Shown: piece after piece, positions 27,139 to 34,829 of the stretch | Layout: each line of letters opens with the position of its first letter | Numbering within the stretch: the stretch's first letter is position 1 | DNA from: a candidate division FCPU426 bacterium | GTDB taxonomy: Bacteria > Oederibacteriota > JAUXIB01 | Assembly: GCA_030621225.1 (NCBI GenBank) | Contig: JAUXIB010000005.1 | Coordinates: 1 to 35,966 of the forward strand | DNA length: 35,966 nt | Direction of reading: 5' to 3' | Translations under genes and position numbers: made by a program | Notes under the pieces: model-generated | Database searches by the model: none | The model's input: the letters and a program-made list of their open reading frames with translations, nothing else | What the model was told of the DNA's origin: nothing

Positions 27139-29145
27139 GTGGTAGAAAAAGTGCCTAAATTCAAACTCAAATCCGATTACAAACCCCAGGGCGACCAACC
27201 GGCTGCCATTCGTAAGTTAAAAAAGCTGGTCAAAGCCGGCTGTCGCGAACAGGTGCTTCTGGGGGTGACGGGTTCGGGCAAAACTTTCACCATGGCCTGT
27301 CTGATCGCCGCGCTGCAGCGTCCCGCATTGATTATCTCGCATAACAAGACATTGGCCGGCCAGCTTTACAGCGAATTTCTGGAATTCTTCCCCGAGAACG
27401 CTGTTGAATACTTCGTCAGCTATTATGATTATTATCAGCCGGAGGCCTATATCCCCACCACTGATACCTATATAGAAAAAGAAGCTACCCGCAACGATGA
27501 GTTGGACCGGCTGCGTCTTTCGACTACTCGTTCGCTCTTAGAGAGACGGGACGTGGTGGTGGTGGCCAGTGTCTCCTGTATATACGGTATCGGCTCTCCC
27601 CAGGAGTATAAGGGCATGCACCTGGCGCTCAGGCAGGGGGATACGTTCGAGCGCGAGCAGCTTTTGCGCAAGCTGGTAGAGATGCAGTACCGGCGCAACG
27701 ACGTTGATTTTCACCGCGGTACGGTGCGTGTGCGCGGGGATGTGGTGGACATCTTCCCCGGCTATGGGCGAACAGCACTGCGCGTGTTGCTGGAGGATGA
27801 TAAGATCTCCGCGATCATTGAGATGGACCCTTTGCATGGCGAGGTGATCAAGCGGCATCGGTTTATGGCCGTCTACCCGGCACAGCACTATGTGATGCCG
27901 CGGGCCAAGCTGCGTGCCGCTCTGGGCGCCATCCGCGGCGAGTTGAAGAGCAGATTGGCTGAGTTTAAAAAGGAAAATAAATTATTGGAGGCCCAGCGGC
28001 TGGAGCAGCGGACCAACTATGACCTGGAAATGCTGGCGGAGCTGGGTTATTGCCAGGGCATAGAGAACTACTCGCGCCACTTTGAAAGACGCCGCGCGGG
28101 AGAACCGCCTTACACTCTTTTGGACTACCTGGCGGACGATGTACTGGTCTTCGTAGATGAATCGCACGTGACTGTGCCCCAACTGGTCGGCATGTATAAG
28201 GGAGATCGCTCGCGCAAGCGGTGCTTGATAGAACACGGCTTCCGGCTACCCAGTGCCCTGGACAATAGACCCCTGTATTTTGAGGAGAGCGAACAGCGGA
28301 TGAAGACGCGGGTATACGTTTCCGCCACGCCGGGTAATTATGAACTCGAACGGTGTGCTGACAAGTTGGCGGAACAGGTCATCCGGCCTACTGGTTTGAT
28401 GGATCCACGGGTGGAGGTGCGGCCGATTGACGGCCAAGTAGAAGATTTTCTCGGGGAGGTAAAGCGGGTGGCGCAGGCGGGGGACCGGACGCTGGTGACC
28501 ACCCTCACCAAACGTTTGGCCGAGGATCTGGCTGACTATTTGCACGAGCAGGGGGTGCGCGTGCGCTACCTTCATTCGGATGTCGAGACCCTGGAAAGGA
28601 TCAGGATAATCCGCGATCTGCGCCTGGGCAAATTCGATTGCCTGGTGGGGATCAACCTGCTGCGCGAAGGGCTGGATCTGCCAGAGGTGGCGTTGGTGGC
28701 CATCTTTGACGCTGACAAGGAGGGCTTTTTGCGTTCGCAGCGTTCTCTTATTCAGACCATTGGTCGCGCGGCGCGGCATATAAAGGGTCGGGTTATTCTC
28801 TATGCCGACAAGATCACCGACTCAATGAAGCGGGCCATCGATGAAACACAACGCCGGCGTCGCAAGCAGGCTAAATATAACAAGCAGCACGGCATCACTC
28901 CGGCCGGTGTGAAAAAAGCAGTGCGTGGATTGATCGGTACGGTGTGCGAGGGCGACTACTACAGCGCGCCGCTGGCAGAGGAGCAGCAGATATATCGGAC
29001 GGAGGACCTGGGCGAGTTGATCGCGCGTATGGAGCAGGAAATGAAGCAGGCGGCCGGGAAACTGCACTTTGAGCGCGCGGCTGAGCTTCGGGATAAACTG
29101 CGTGAGCTGAAACAGACGGCGCTGTTTTTGGGAGACAAGAAGTAG
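27139..29145 (+). CDS. uvrB: Excinuclease ABC subunit B
   Basis: GTG start; [62 protein letters not shown]-terminal UVR motif. Confidence 0.98.
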   Translation: MVEKVPKFKLKSDYKPQGDQPAAIRKLKKLVKAGCREQVLLGVTGSGKTFTMACLIAALQRPALIISHNKTLAGQLYSEFLEFFPENAVEYFVSYYDYYQPEAYIPTTDTYIEKEATRNDELDRLRLSTTRSLLERRDVVVVASVSCIYGIGSPQEYKGMHLALRQGDTFEREQLLRKLVEMQYRRNDVDFHRGTVRVRGDVVDIFPGYGRTALRVLLEDDKISAIIEMDPLHGEVIKRHRFMAVYPAQHYVMPRAKLRAALGAIRGELKSRLAEFKKENKLLEAQRLEQRTNYDLEMLAELGYCQGIENYSRHFERRRAGEPPYTLLDYLADDVLVFVDESHVTVPQLVGMYKGDRSRKRCLIEHGFRLPSALDNRPLYFEESEQRMKTRVYVSATPGNYELERCADKLAEQVIRPTGLMDPRVEVRPIDGQVEDFLGEVKRVAQAGDRTLVTTLTKRLAEDLADYLHEQGVRVRYLHSDVETLERIRIIRDLRLGKFDCLVGINLLREGLDLPEVALVAIFDADKEGFLRSQRSLIQTIGRAARHIKGRVILYADKITDSMKRAIDETQRRRRKQAKYNKQHGITPAGVKKAVRGLIGTVCEGDYYSAPLAEEQQIYRTEDLGELIARMEQEMKQAAGKLHFERAAELRDKLRELKQTALFLGDKK

Positions 29146-29154
29146 GTGGTTTTG

Positions 29155-29343
29155 AATTCTGAATTCTGAGTTATGAATTATGGATGCTAAAACTAGATGC
29201 GAAACTAGTCGCGCGTCTCGCGTCGCGTGTCGCTTGTCGGTATATGGACGACCCGTGACACGTGACCAGTGACCCGGGACACGGGAGGCTTAACCTGGTA
29301 ATGCACGCAATACGCAATGCGCAATACGATATACGAGACTGGT
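29155..29343 (+). repeat. Long multi-family heptad tract (about 27 units)
   Basis: AATTCTG AATTCTG AGTTATG AATTATG GATGCTA ... GCGCGTC TCGCGTC GCGTGTC GCTTGTC GGTATAT GGACGAC CCGTGAC ACGTGAC CAGTGAC CCGGGAC ACGGGAG GCTTAAC CTGGTAA TGCACGC AATACGC AATGCGC AATACGA TATACGA. Confidence 0.88.
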
Positions 29344-29355
29344 CCCGAATCAAAT

Positions 29356-30978
29356 ATGAACAAACGTTTGGAGAGTAAATACCGCAGCGCGCCGGACAAG
29401 CCCGGTGTCTACCTGATGAAGGATGGCGCCGGCAGGGTGATCTACGTGGGTAAGGCCAAGTCGCTCAAGAAGCGTTTGCCTGCTTATCTGGCAAAGGAGT
29501 TGGCCGCCAAGACGCGCTCGCTGATGAAACGCGTAGCCGGGCTGGAGCTGATCCTTGCCAGCAGTGAGCTGGAGGCGTTGGTGCTGGAAGGGAACTTGAT
29601 CAAAAAGTTCCGCCCGCGTTATAACGTTTACTGGCGTGATGATAAGTCTTTCCCTTTTCTACGCCTATCCACCGATGAGGAATTTCCGGCCTTGGCGGTC
29701 AGTCGCCAACCTGGCGTTGGCCGGGCCAGGTATTTCGGCCCTTTTGTGCGGGTGCGAATGAAAGAGATGCTGGCCCTGATCAGTAAGTACTTTGCGGTTC
29801 GGCACTGCAAGAGCTTCCGGCGTTACCGGCAGGGGCGGCCCTGTCTTAACTATCAAATTAAACGTTGCCTGGCGCCCTGTGCCGGAAAAGTAACGCAGCG
29901 GGAGTACGCGCGCGAGGTAGAACGCCTGGTGCTTTTCCTTACCGGGCACAATGAACAATTATGCCGGGAATTGACGGCGCGTATGAAACGTGATGCGGTG
30001 GCGGAAGAATATGAGCGGGCGGCGCGCCTGCGCGATCTGCTGGCGGCATTAGCAAGCTTTACCGAACGGCAGCGGGTGGTGCAGGAGAAAGACATAGATC
30101 AGGACGTGCTGGCTCTGGCGGAGGAGTCAAGGGGACGCTGCCTGCAGGTTTTCTTTGTGCGTGAGGGAAAGTTATGTGGCGAGTACCACGTGTTTTTTGA
30201 GCGCAAAATCGAGGCAGCGGATGGCGGGCTGGCTGCTTTTATTAGCCAATTTTATGCCGGGATCGCTTACTTGCCGCCACGCATTATTTGTGATCGTGTT
30301 CCCGAAGATAGGGCTGGTTTAGAGAAATGGTTGACCGAGAAACGTGGTGCGCGTCTGGTGATCAGTGCGCCTCGTTCGGGTCGCGCGCGTCCTTTGCTAA
30401 AGATGGCGGCGGAGAATGCGGCATTTCATCTCTCTCGCCGTCTCAGTGCCCAGTTGCAGGGCAAAGAGCTGGCGGGGAAACTACGTCAAGCGCTCTCGCT
30501 CAAGGAAGCACCAGGGCAGCTAGAGGCCTTTGATATCTCACATACGGGGGGAGATGAGGCGGTAGCTTCCATGGTGGTTTTTCGGGATGGTCAGCCCGAT
30601 AAGAAGCTCTACCGGCGCTATAAGCTGAAGTTTCCTGCTGATCGTGATGATTACGCGATGATGCGCGAGGTGTTGGGGCGTCGTTTTCGCCGCCTGGTGG
30701 CGGGGGAGGGCGAGATCCCTGATTTATTGCTGGTGGACGGGGGGCGGGGTCACCTGGAACTGGCCTCCACCCTGCTGGCCAGTTTTGGTTTGGAAAAGAT
30801 AAACGTCATCGCCCTGGCCAAAAAGGAAGAAGTGATCTACCGACGGGGGAGAGACAGCGCGCTTAAGCTTGCCGCGGATTCTCCGGTTTTACTCTATTTG
30901 AGGCGCGTGCGTGATGAGGCGCACCGTTTTGCCCAGGCGTTTCATCATTTGCGGAGGAAGAAAACATATAAGCGGTGA
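29356..30978 (+). CDS. uvrC: Excinuclease ABC subunit C, short form lacking the C-terminal HhH2 region
   Basis: GIY-YIG domain KPGVYLMKDGAGRVIYVGKAKSLKKRL; UVR region; RNase H-like domain with DISHTGG and DLLLVDGGRGH; ends shortly after VRDEAHRFAQAFHHLRRKK. Confidence 0.95.
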   Translation: MNKRLESKYRSAPDKPGVYLMKDGAGRVIYVGKAKSLKKRLPAYLAKELAAKTRSLMKRVAGLELILASSELEALVLEGNLIKKFRPRYNVYWRDDKSFPFLRLSTDEEFPALAVSRQPGVGRARYFGPFVRVRMKEMLALISKYFAVRHCKSFRRYRQGRPCLNYQIKRCLAPCAGKVTQREYAREVERLVLFLTGHNEQLCRELTARMKRDAVAEEYERAARLRDLLAALASFTERQRVVQEKDIDQDVLALAEESRGRCLQVFFVREGKLCGEYHVFFERKIEAADGGLAAFISQFYAGIAYLPPRIICDRVPEDRAGLEKWLTEKRGARLVISAPRSGRARPLLKMAAENAAFHLSRRLSAQLQGKELAGKLRQALSLKEAPGQLEAFDISHTGGDEAVASMVVFRDGQPDKKLYRRYKLKFPADRDDYAMMREVLGRRFRRLVAGEGEIPDLLLVDGGRGHLELASTLLASFGLEKINVIALAKKEEVIYRRGRDSALKLAADSPVLLYLRRVRDEAHRFAQAFHHLRRKKTYKR

Positions 30979-31058
30979 GCAGTGGGCAGTGGTTGGGGGT
31001 TAGTAGTATAAGGAGTTCTGAATTCTGAGTTATGAATTATGAATGCTGAATATGGTAT
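30975..31058 (+). repeat. Heptad tract overlapping the uvrC stop codon
   Basis: GTGAGCA GTGGGCA GTGGTTG GGGGTTA GTAGTAT AAGGAGT TCTGAAT TCTGAGT TATGAAT TATGAAT GCTGAAT ATGGTAT. Confidence 0.9.
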
Positions 31059-31159
31059 AAGCAGAGCTTGACCTGGAAACGTAGCGCTAGCGACCCTACT
31101 TCGCTTCCTACTATGCGCAAGGCGCTACGTAGGACAAGAAAGCTTCGTAGGGCGGGCCA

Positions 31160-31234
31160 GCTACGAGTCCTTCGACTCACGTTGCTCGCTCAGGACCCTG
31201 CACCTGAGCGTACCAACGCGAATGGTACAGGGCT
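31160..31234. repeat. 75-bp dispersed repeat, copy 2
   Basis: Same element as 15261-15335. Contains CGCTCAGG-ACCCTGCA-CCTGAGCG (31187-31210) and GTACCA-ACGCGAA-TGGTAC (31210-31228). Confidence 0.92.
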
Positions 31235-31243
31235 ACGAGGACA

Positions 31244-31272
31244 TTGACTTCCGTCCTTTTAAGTGATATAAT
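31244..31272 (+). promoter_or_regulatory. Sigma70-type promoter for the radical SAM gene
   Basis: TTGACT (31244-31249), 17-nt spacer, TATAAT (31267-31272); GGAGAG upstream of ATG 31301. Confidence 0.78.
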
Positions 31273-31300
31273 CCTTTCTTGGCTGTAAATGGAGAGAACA

Positions 31301-33187
31301 ATGAATATCAAGAAAATAGCCCTATACGAGATCCAGACCAGTAGATTTCATATCTATAAGTCTAAATATTCCTATACGCCCCGTCTTGGCTTATGTGTGA
31401 TCGCCAATAAGCTTGCGCAGTGTTTTTCCGATATCAAGGTGGATATTTTTCTCGGCGAGCTGGCAAGCGGTTGGTCGTTGCGAGGATGGTTGCGCAAAAT
31501 TTTCCGGCTAAAGAGCAAAAATGAAGATATTTATACGGAGTTGATGAAGGCCGATATCGTTGGAATTTCCGCCCTGACCATGAATGTTAATGAAGCCTAT
31601 GATCTGGCGCGGAGGATGCGCCGGGAGGGTTTTAAAGGAAAGCTGATTATCGGTGGGGCGCATGTTACCTTCCATCCGGCCGAGCCGTTCCGTCATCGCT
31701 ATGATTACGTGGCGCGCTACGCGGGAGAAGGATTGATGGTTGAATTGATCGAGGCGTTGCGAGAAGAGCGGGGCGAGAAACGTCTCTTCCAGCGCTTGCG
31801 CCGCATCCAGGGTCTTTCCTTTCGCTGGGGCAAAAAAATACACCATAACCCGGTAGCCAAGGAGCGGCCGCGTAAATTGAACTGGGGCGCTATGGATTAC
31901 AGTCTTTTCAAGGGCATTGAGAACACTGTGCCTTTGGCCACCTCCATTTCCTGCCCGCACAAGTGCAGGTTCTGCTCGGTGGTTACGCAGTGGGGCGGGT
32001 ACAAGGAGCGGCCGCTGGAGGACGTGATTACTGAGTGGCGGCAGATAAAAAAGCTGCGTGAGACAGGGCAGCTGTCGCCGACCGCCACTATATTTATTAC
32101 CGATGATAATTTTTTGCCCTATCCCCATAAGAAGGAACGGGTTATCAAGTTTTTAAACATGTTGATAGATGAGGGGCTGAACGAAGTCGGCTGGAACGTG
32201 CAGGTCACCGCCAACACCGGCTTGGACTTGGACTTCCTCAAGCTGATGAAGCGGGCCGGGGTTCGCTGGGTATTCATTGGTTTCGAGTCAATAAACCCTA
32301 CGGTGCTTAAGGAAGCGAATAAAGCGTCGACCGCTGGCATAAATATCGAAGGCGCGCGTAATTTCCGTAAGGTGGGAATCAGTGTGCATGGCATGTTTGT
32401 CGCCGGTTTTGACAGTGATACTGTGGCCTCGATCAATGATAACCTGGAATTCGCTTTGGAGAACGTGGACACCGCCCAGTTCTTGATCCTGACGCCGCTG
32501 CTGGGTACGCCGCTCTATGAGGAATATAAAAAGAAGCGCATTGTCGATCATAACTGGGGGCATTACGACGCGATGCACATTACTTATACCCCGAAGAACT
32601 TTCGGCGGCATGAGTTCTTTGACCAGATACTGAGGGCTTACAAGCGGTTTTATTCGTTGCGCACTTTGTTGCGTACCGCTATGCGCCGGCGCAATTGGAC
32701 CAATAATATCCTGCTGATGAACGTCTGGGGATATTTCAAGGTGCGGGAATGGAACCTGCGGCAGAACCGCTCCTACCGCAAGCAGTTGCGCTTGGAACAT
32801 TTTCAGGAGGAGTTGCGCCACGCTTTTTACACCGGTTATAATCGTTATCGTCGTATTCTGCGCGGCAACCTGCGGCGCTTGGAGCACAAGTGGGACGACC
32901 GGATGTCTTCTATTAAGGATTCCGCGCACGAGATCGGTCAGCGTGGTGGCGAGATCTACGAGCAATATACCAAGAGCCTACAGGAGCATTTCACGCAGTG
33001 GCGGCGCGAGCTGGACGCGAAATACAAGCGCAAGGAGCGGCTGGGGCGTAAAAAGGGCCGGCGGGCGAAGGCTTATTACAAGCTTTACCTGGGCAAGATA
33101 GAAAAAGAAGACAGGGATACGCGGCAGCGGGCGATCCGTAGCATGAAGGACCGCAAGAAAAAATCGGCTGCTGCTTCCGGAAAGTGA
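31301..33187 (+). CDS. Radical SAM protein with N-terminal B12-binding-like domain and basic C-terminal extension
   Basis: CPHKCRFC cluster motif; DIVGISALTMNVNEAYDLARRMRREGFKGKLIIGGAHVTFHPAE; about 100-aa Lys/Arg-rich tail. Confidence 0.88.
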   Translation: MNIKKIALYEIQTSRFHIYKSKYSYTPRLGLCVIANKLAQCFSDIKVDIFLGELASGWSLRGWLRKIFRLKSKNEDIYTELMKADIVGISALTMNVNEAYDLARRMRREGFKGKLIIGGAHVTFHPAEPFRHRYDYVARYAGEGLMVELIEALREERGEKRLFQRLRRIQGLSFRWGKKIHHNPVAKERPRKLNWGAMDYSLFKGIENTVPLATSISCPHKCRFCSVVTQWGGYKERPLEDVITEWRQIKKLRETGQLSPTATIFITDDNFLPYPHKKERVIKFLNMLIDEGLNEVGWNVQVTANTGLDLDFLKLMKRAGVRWVFIGFESINPTVLKEANKASTAGINIEGARNFRKVGISVHGMFVAGFDSDTVASINDNLEFALENVDTAQFLILTPLLGTPLYEEYKKKRIVDHNWGHYDAMHITYTPKNFRRHEFFDQILRAYKRFYSLRTLLRTAMRRRNWTNNILLMNVWGYFKVREWNLRQNRSYRKQLRLEHFQEELRHAFYTGYNRYRRILRGNLRRLEHKWDDRMSSIKDSAHEIGQRGGEIYEQYTKSLQEHFTQWRRELDAKYKRKERLGRKKGRRAKAYYKLYLGKIEKEDRDTRQRAIRSMKDRKKKSAAASGK

Positions 33188-33649
33188 ATGATGAGCAAAG
33201 AAAAAAGCTGGTTGAGCGACATTCTGAAGGAAGTCAGCCTCTTTGACGGATTTGATGATAAGATCCGTCGTGAAATATTTGGCGCTGGTAAAGTGAAAAA
33301 ATTTCCCGCGGGCGAGAAATTTATGTCAGAGAGTGCCCCCGGCAAAAAAATGTTCGTGATTATTGACGGTCGGGCCCGGGTCAGTCGTTGTACCGGCCAG
33401 GGGGAGGAGCGGGTGCTGGCTTACCTGGCGCGCGGTTCTGTACTGGGGGAGATGTCCGCTTTTGACGGCCTGGGACATTCGGCCGACGTTTATGCCGAGG
33501 AAGATGTGAGCGCTCTGGTCATAGATAACGAGAAGTTTTTCGCGCTGCTGCGCAAAGACGCTGACCTGGCTTTGAAGATAACTACTCGGATAATCTCCGC
33601 GCTGAGTATGCGCCTGCGCAAGACGAACGAGCAGTTGATGGAGCGGTAG
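33188..33649 (+). CDS. Stand-alone cyclic-nucleotide-binding-domain-like protein
   Basis: FPAGEKFMSESAPGKKMFVIIDGRARVSR...LARGSVLGEMSAFDGLGHSADVYAEEDVSALVI; no HTH; abuts the preceding stop directly. Confidence 0.82.
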   Translation: MMSKEKSWLSDILKEVSLFDGFDDKIRREIFGAGKVKKFPAGEKFMSESAPGKKMFVIIDGRARVSRCTGQGEERVLAYLARGSVLGEMSAFDGLGHSADVYAEEDVSALVIDNEKFFALLRKDADLALKITTRIISALSMRLRKTNEQLMER

Positions 33650-33652
33650 AGA

Positions 33653-33680
33653 GTTATGAATTATGAATGCTGAATTATGA
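33653..33680 (+). repeat. Heptad tract, AATTATG family
   Basis: AGTTATG AATTATG AATGCTG AATTATG, 3 nt after stop. Confidence 0.92.
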
Positions 33681-33716
33681 AATAGACCGATTCTTTGGTG
33701 GCGATGGTATTTTCCG

Positions 33717-34817
33717 ATGAAGAGCAGTCGACAAGTTAAAAATACTGAATTTTCTTTTCCCCCCTTCGAATCCCAAACTACGAGCCCCTGTGGCCAGGCT
33801 GGATGGCTTAGGTCTGCCGCTTGTCTGCTGCTGCTGATCGTTCTGTCAGTACCGCTGCCGGCCAAAGGAGAGCCTGCCGTTTTCCTTGGTTTTCAGGCCG
33901 CGCCGGACGTTCCCGCGTCTTTGACGAAGAGTACCGCCGGGGAATTGCGTTTGTTGTTGGCGCGTACTAAGGGCTTGGACCTTTGGCCGGAAGAGGATTA
34001 TGAAAAGGGCCGGCAAGACTTGCCGGCACGCTTGCGAGGAGATTGCCGCGGCAAGGACTGCCTGGTGGAGATAGGCCAGGCCCTCGGCCTGGCGTTCATT
34101 GTCCACGCTAGGGTACAGCGGGCCGGTGAGCAGTACGAACTGGAGGTACGCTTGCTAGATGTCGCCTTGGAAAAGGATTTTGCCGCTAATGTCTTTATGC
34201 GGCCCAAGGACGTCAAGCGAATGATGGAGAAGGTAGTGGCACAGTTTGGGGACAAGGTGCCGGAATTTGAGCGGGGGCGGCATGAGAAAAAGCGGCAGGA
34301 AAAGCTCCGGGTCAGGGAATTGGCCGATTTGCAGGAGGAAAGGGAGGAGAAGCTTTCCTTGCTGGCAAAGGAAAAGGAAAAGATGCGGCGGGAAAAGGAA
34401 AAGGCGTACGAACAGCGCAGAAAAGAGCGCGCAAAAAAACGTCGGGAACGTTACGAGCAGAAACGGCGCCAGTTGATGGATGAAGCGGGCATCAAGGGTG
34501 GATTTGGCATCGCGGATGCGATAGTTATTATTCCTGCTTTTTGTGGCACCGCAGGACTGGTGGTGGGTATGATCAGCCATTTTAAGATGCAGGCCGAGGC
34601 GGATGAGCTGGCCGGCCTGACAAACGAGAATTTTCGCCCGGCGCAGGAAAGGTCAGTAGCGTCGTGGCGTGGGCGGCGTAACCTGGCCCTGACTATTGGC
34701 GCTGTGGGCGGCGGACTGAGCGTGGCGGCTTTTATCTGGTATAAGAAGACAGGGCATAGCTTTACCTTGCGGTCCGGGCAGGACGGAGTGAAGCTGGCGA
34801 GGGTAATTGAATTTTAA
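33717..34817 (+). CDS. Secreted/membrane protein with charged coiled-coil and C-terminal TM segments, unknown function
   Basis: Signal-like WLRSAACLLLLIVLSVPLPAKGEP; K/E/R coiled-coil; IADAIVIIPAFCGTAGLVVGMI TM. The first ~28 residues may not be part of the true protein. Confidence 0.65.
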   Translation: MKSSRQVKNTEFSFPPFESQTTSPCGQAGWLRSAACLLLLIVLSVPLPAKGEPAVFLGFQAAPDVPASLTKSTAGELRLLLARTKGLDLWPEEDYEKGRQDLPARLRGDCRGKDCLVEIGQALGLAFIVHARVQRAGEQYELEVRLLDVALEKDFAANVFMRPKDVKRMMEKVVAQFGDKVPEFERGRHEKKRQEKLRVRELADLQEEREEKLSLLAKEKEKMRREKEKAYEQRRKERAKKRRERYEQKRRQLMDEAGIKGGFGIADAIVIIPAFCGTAGLVVGMISHFKMQAEADELAGLTNENFRPAQERSVASWRGRRNLALTIGAVGGGLSVAAFIWYKKTGHSFTLRSGQDGVKLARVIEF

Positions 34818-34829
34818 GGGGGACTTTTT

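Noticed and set aside
8447-33680. CRISPR array interpretation of the heptad tracts
   Set aside because: Units are contiguous 7-mers with no spacer/repeat alternation, and no cas genes were seen.
33760-33790. tRNA-like T-arm motif (CTTCGAATCC)
   Set aside because: No cloverleaf could be built around it; it lies in the N-terminal coding or repeat-derived part of the 33717 ORF.
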